DNA of 6,074 bases from an uncultured Collinsella sp. (GTDB lineage Bacteria > Actinomycetota > Coriobacteriia > Coriobacteriales > Coriobacteriaceae): the NCBI GenBank assembly GCA_900754275.1, contig CAAECF010000095.1, positions 1-6,074 on the forward strand. The letters are read 5' to 3'. The translations under genes were made by a program, and so were the position numbers. The notes under the pieces are model-generated. The model searched no databases, was not told where the DNA came from, and saw nothing but the letters and a program-made list of their open reading frames with translations. The stretch's first letter is position 1, and each line of letters opens with the position of its first letter. Shown piece by piece: positions 5,432-6,074 of this stretch.

Positions 5432-6074
5432 CTAGTGGGAGGCCTCGTCGTCGAGTGCGCGCTTAATGCGGTCGCCCTCGGCAAGGAGATTCTCCAGATA
5501 GCGCTGGTCGCGGTCCTTGAGCGCGCGGCTGTAGGCGCCAAGCGATTCGATCAGATGGTCGATCTCGAAGGCGAGCGCGTCGGCGTCGTCGATCATGAGC
5601 TCGGACCACATCTGGGGGTTGAGGTGCGCCACGCGGGTGAGATCGCGGTAGCTACCGGCCGAAAAGCCGTGGTGGACCTGGGCAGTGGGGCTTTTGACGT
5701 AGGCGTTGGATACCACGTGCGCAAGCTGGCTCGTGAAGGCGATGACACGGTCGTGCTCGGCGGCGCTGGTCACGCTGAACTTGCCAAAGCCCAAGGGGCG
5801 CACCATCTCGCGCACCTGGCCCAAAAGCTCCAGCTTGAGCGCATCGTCCACCGCGGGCGGTACGAGCACCAGCGGGGCGCCCTGGAACAGGTCGGCGCGG
5901 GAGTGTGCATAGCCCGAGTACTGCGTGCCCGCCATGGGGTGCGCGCCCACAAAGTAAAAGCCGTGCTCGCGGGCAAGCTCAAAGGCGCGCTCGCACACGA
6001 TACCCTTGACGCCCACCGTGTCAATTACCACGGGGCCCATGATGGCCTCGGTATCGGTGGCGTCGGCGAGTGCC
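5432..6074 (-). CDS. tyrA: Prephenate dehydrogenase, 5' end missing (partial)
   Basis: Catalyses NAD(P)-dependent oxidative decarboxylation of prephenate to 4-hydroxyphenylpyruvate, the tyrosine branch, in the cytoplasm. The frame stays open to the window edge (base 6074), so the ATG at 6038-6040 is internal. 213 residues are visible and the N-terminal Rossmann glycine motif is lost off the edge. Visible landmarks, numbered from the first visible residue: the IDTVGVKG loop (17-24), GAHPMAGT with the presumed catalytic His (H45), an LF-x-GAPLVLVPP segment, AEHDRVIAFTSQLAH (family HD-x(n)-SHLPH), and SYRDLTRVA (family FRD-x-TRIA, prephenate-binding Arg). The protein ends about 75 residues after that last motif, in a helical, charged tail, so there is no C-terminal ACT domain. 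The stop is TAG. It is the most upstream gene seen in the cluster, 36 nt before aroB. Oddities: the usual Ser of the D-x-GS-x-K loop is Gly, and the first His of SHLPH is Gln. The identity is firm, but NAD versus NADP preference cannot be judged. Confidence 0.95.
   Translation of the reverse strand, partial: ALADATDTEAIMGPVVIDTVGVKGIVCERAFELAREHGFYFVGAHPMAGTQYSGYAHSRADLFQGAPLVLVPPAVDDALKLELLGQVREMVRPLGFGKFSVTSAAEHDRVIAFTSQLAHVVSNAYVKSPTAQVHHGFSAGSYRDLTRVAHLNPQMWSELMIDDADALAFEIDHLIESLGAYSRALKDRDQRYLENLLAEGDRIKRALDDEASH

Noticed and set aside
5432..6040. ATG at 6038-6040 as the tyrA start
   Set aside because: The frame is open to the window edge and a start here would remove the NAD-binding half of the enzyme. 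The upstream codons are in frame and the gene is simply cut by the window.
1..6074. An undescribed system such as a defence island, CRISPR array, insertion sequence or hidden RNA gene
   Set aside because: Essentially the whole window is filled by six recognisable aromatic amino acid genes with gaps of 43 nt or less. I saw no direct repeat arrays, terminal inverted repeats, transposase motifs or tRNA-like folds.

Overview
This 6.07 kb window is a compact, one-direction (minus strand) cluster for chorismate, phenylalanine and tyrosine biosynthesis. In transcription order, from high to low coordinates, it reads tyrA (5' end cut by the window), aroB, aroA, aroC, pheA, aroE (3' end cut by the window). 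All six identities rest on motifs that can be read in the translations. I see no mobile element, RNA gene, CRISPR array or foreign-looking insert, and no non-coding stretch longer than about 45 bases.

Organism: the DNA is GC-rich, with strong G/C preference at third codon positions and clear Shine-Dalgarno sites. Several enzymes carry motif variants that I associate with anaerobic gut bacteria: GQSHS and HFSGRLTA in AroC, DCGESGSTLRF in AroA, and a DTVGVK loop in TyrA. High GC combined with these variants suggests a Coriobacteriia-type actinobacterium such as a Collinsella relative. This is inference from memory and was not tested by alignment.

Layout: the tyrA stop is followed by a 36 nt gap carrying the aroB ribosome binding site. 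aroB and aroA overlap by 7 nt. aroA and aroC are 1 nt apart, with the aroC Shine-Dalgarno inside the last aroA codons. aroC and pheA are separated by 43 nt, the largest gap. The pheA stop codon directly abuts the aroE start codon. The spacing strongly implies one polycistronic mRNA with translational coupling. Neither its promoter (expected beyond position 6074) nor its terminator (expected below position 1) lies in the window.

Pathway: AroB makes 3-dehydroquinate from DAHP, AroE reduces 3-dehydroshikimate to shikimate, AroA makes EPSP and AroC makes chorismate. PheA (fused chorismate mutase, prephenate dehydratase and ACT domain) leads to phenylpyruvate, and TyrA leads to 4-hydroxyphenylpyruvate. 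DAHP synthase, 3-dehydroquinase and shikimate kinase are not visible; the kinase could lie just past the left edge, possibly fused to AroE. PheA ends in an ACT domain with the phenylalanine-binding motifs, whereas TyrA ends without one, so direct phenylalanine feedback is predicted at PheA only.

Overall this is a well-known metabolic system in an orderly arrangement. The points worth a second look are modest: an inverted repeat that could mask the pheA ribosome binding site, the in-frame TAG-ATG junction of pheA and aroE, clade-specific active-site variants, and a high share of TAG stops.
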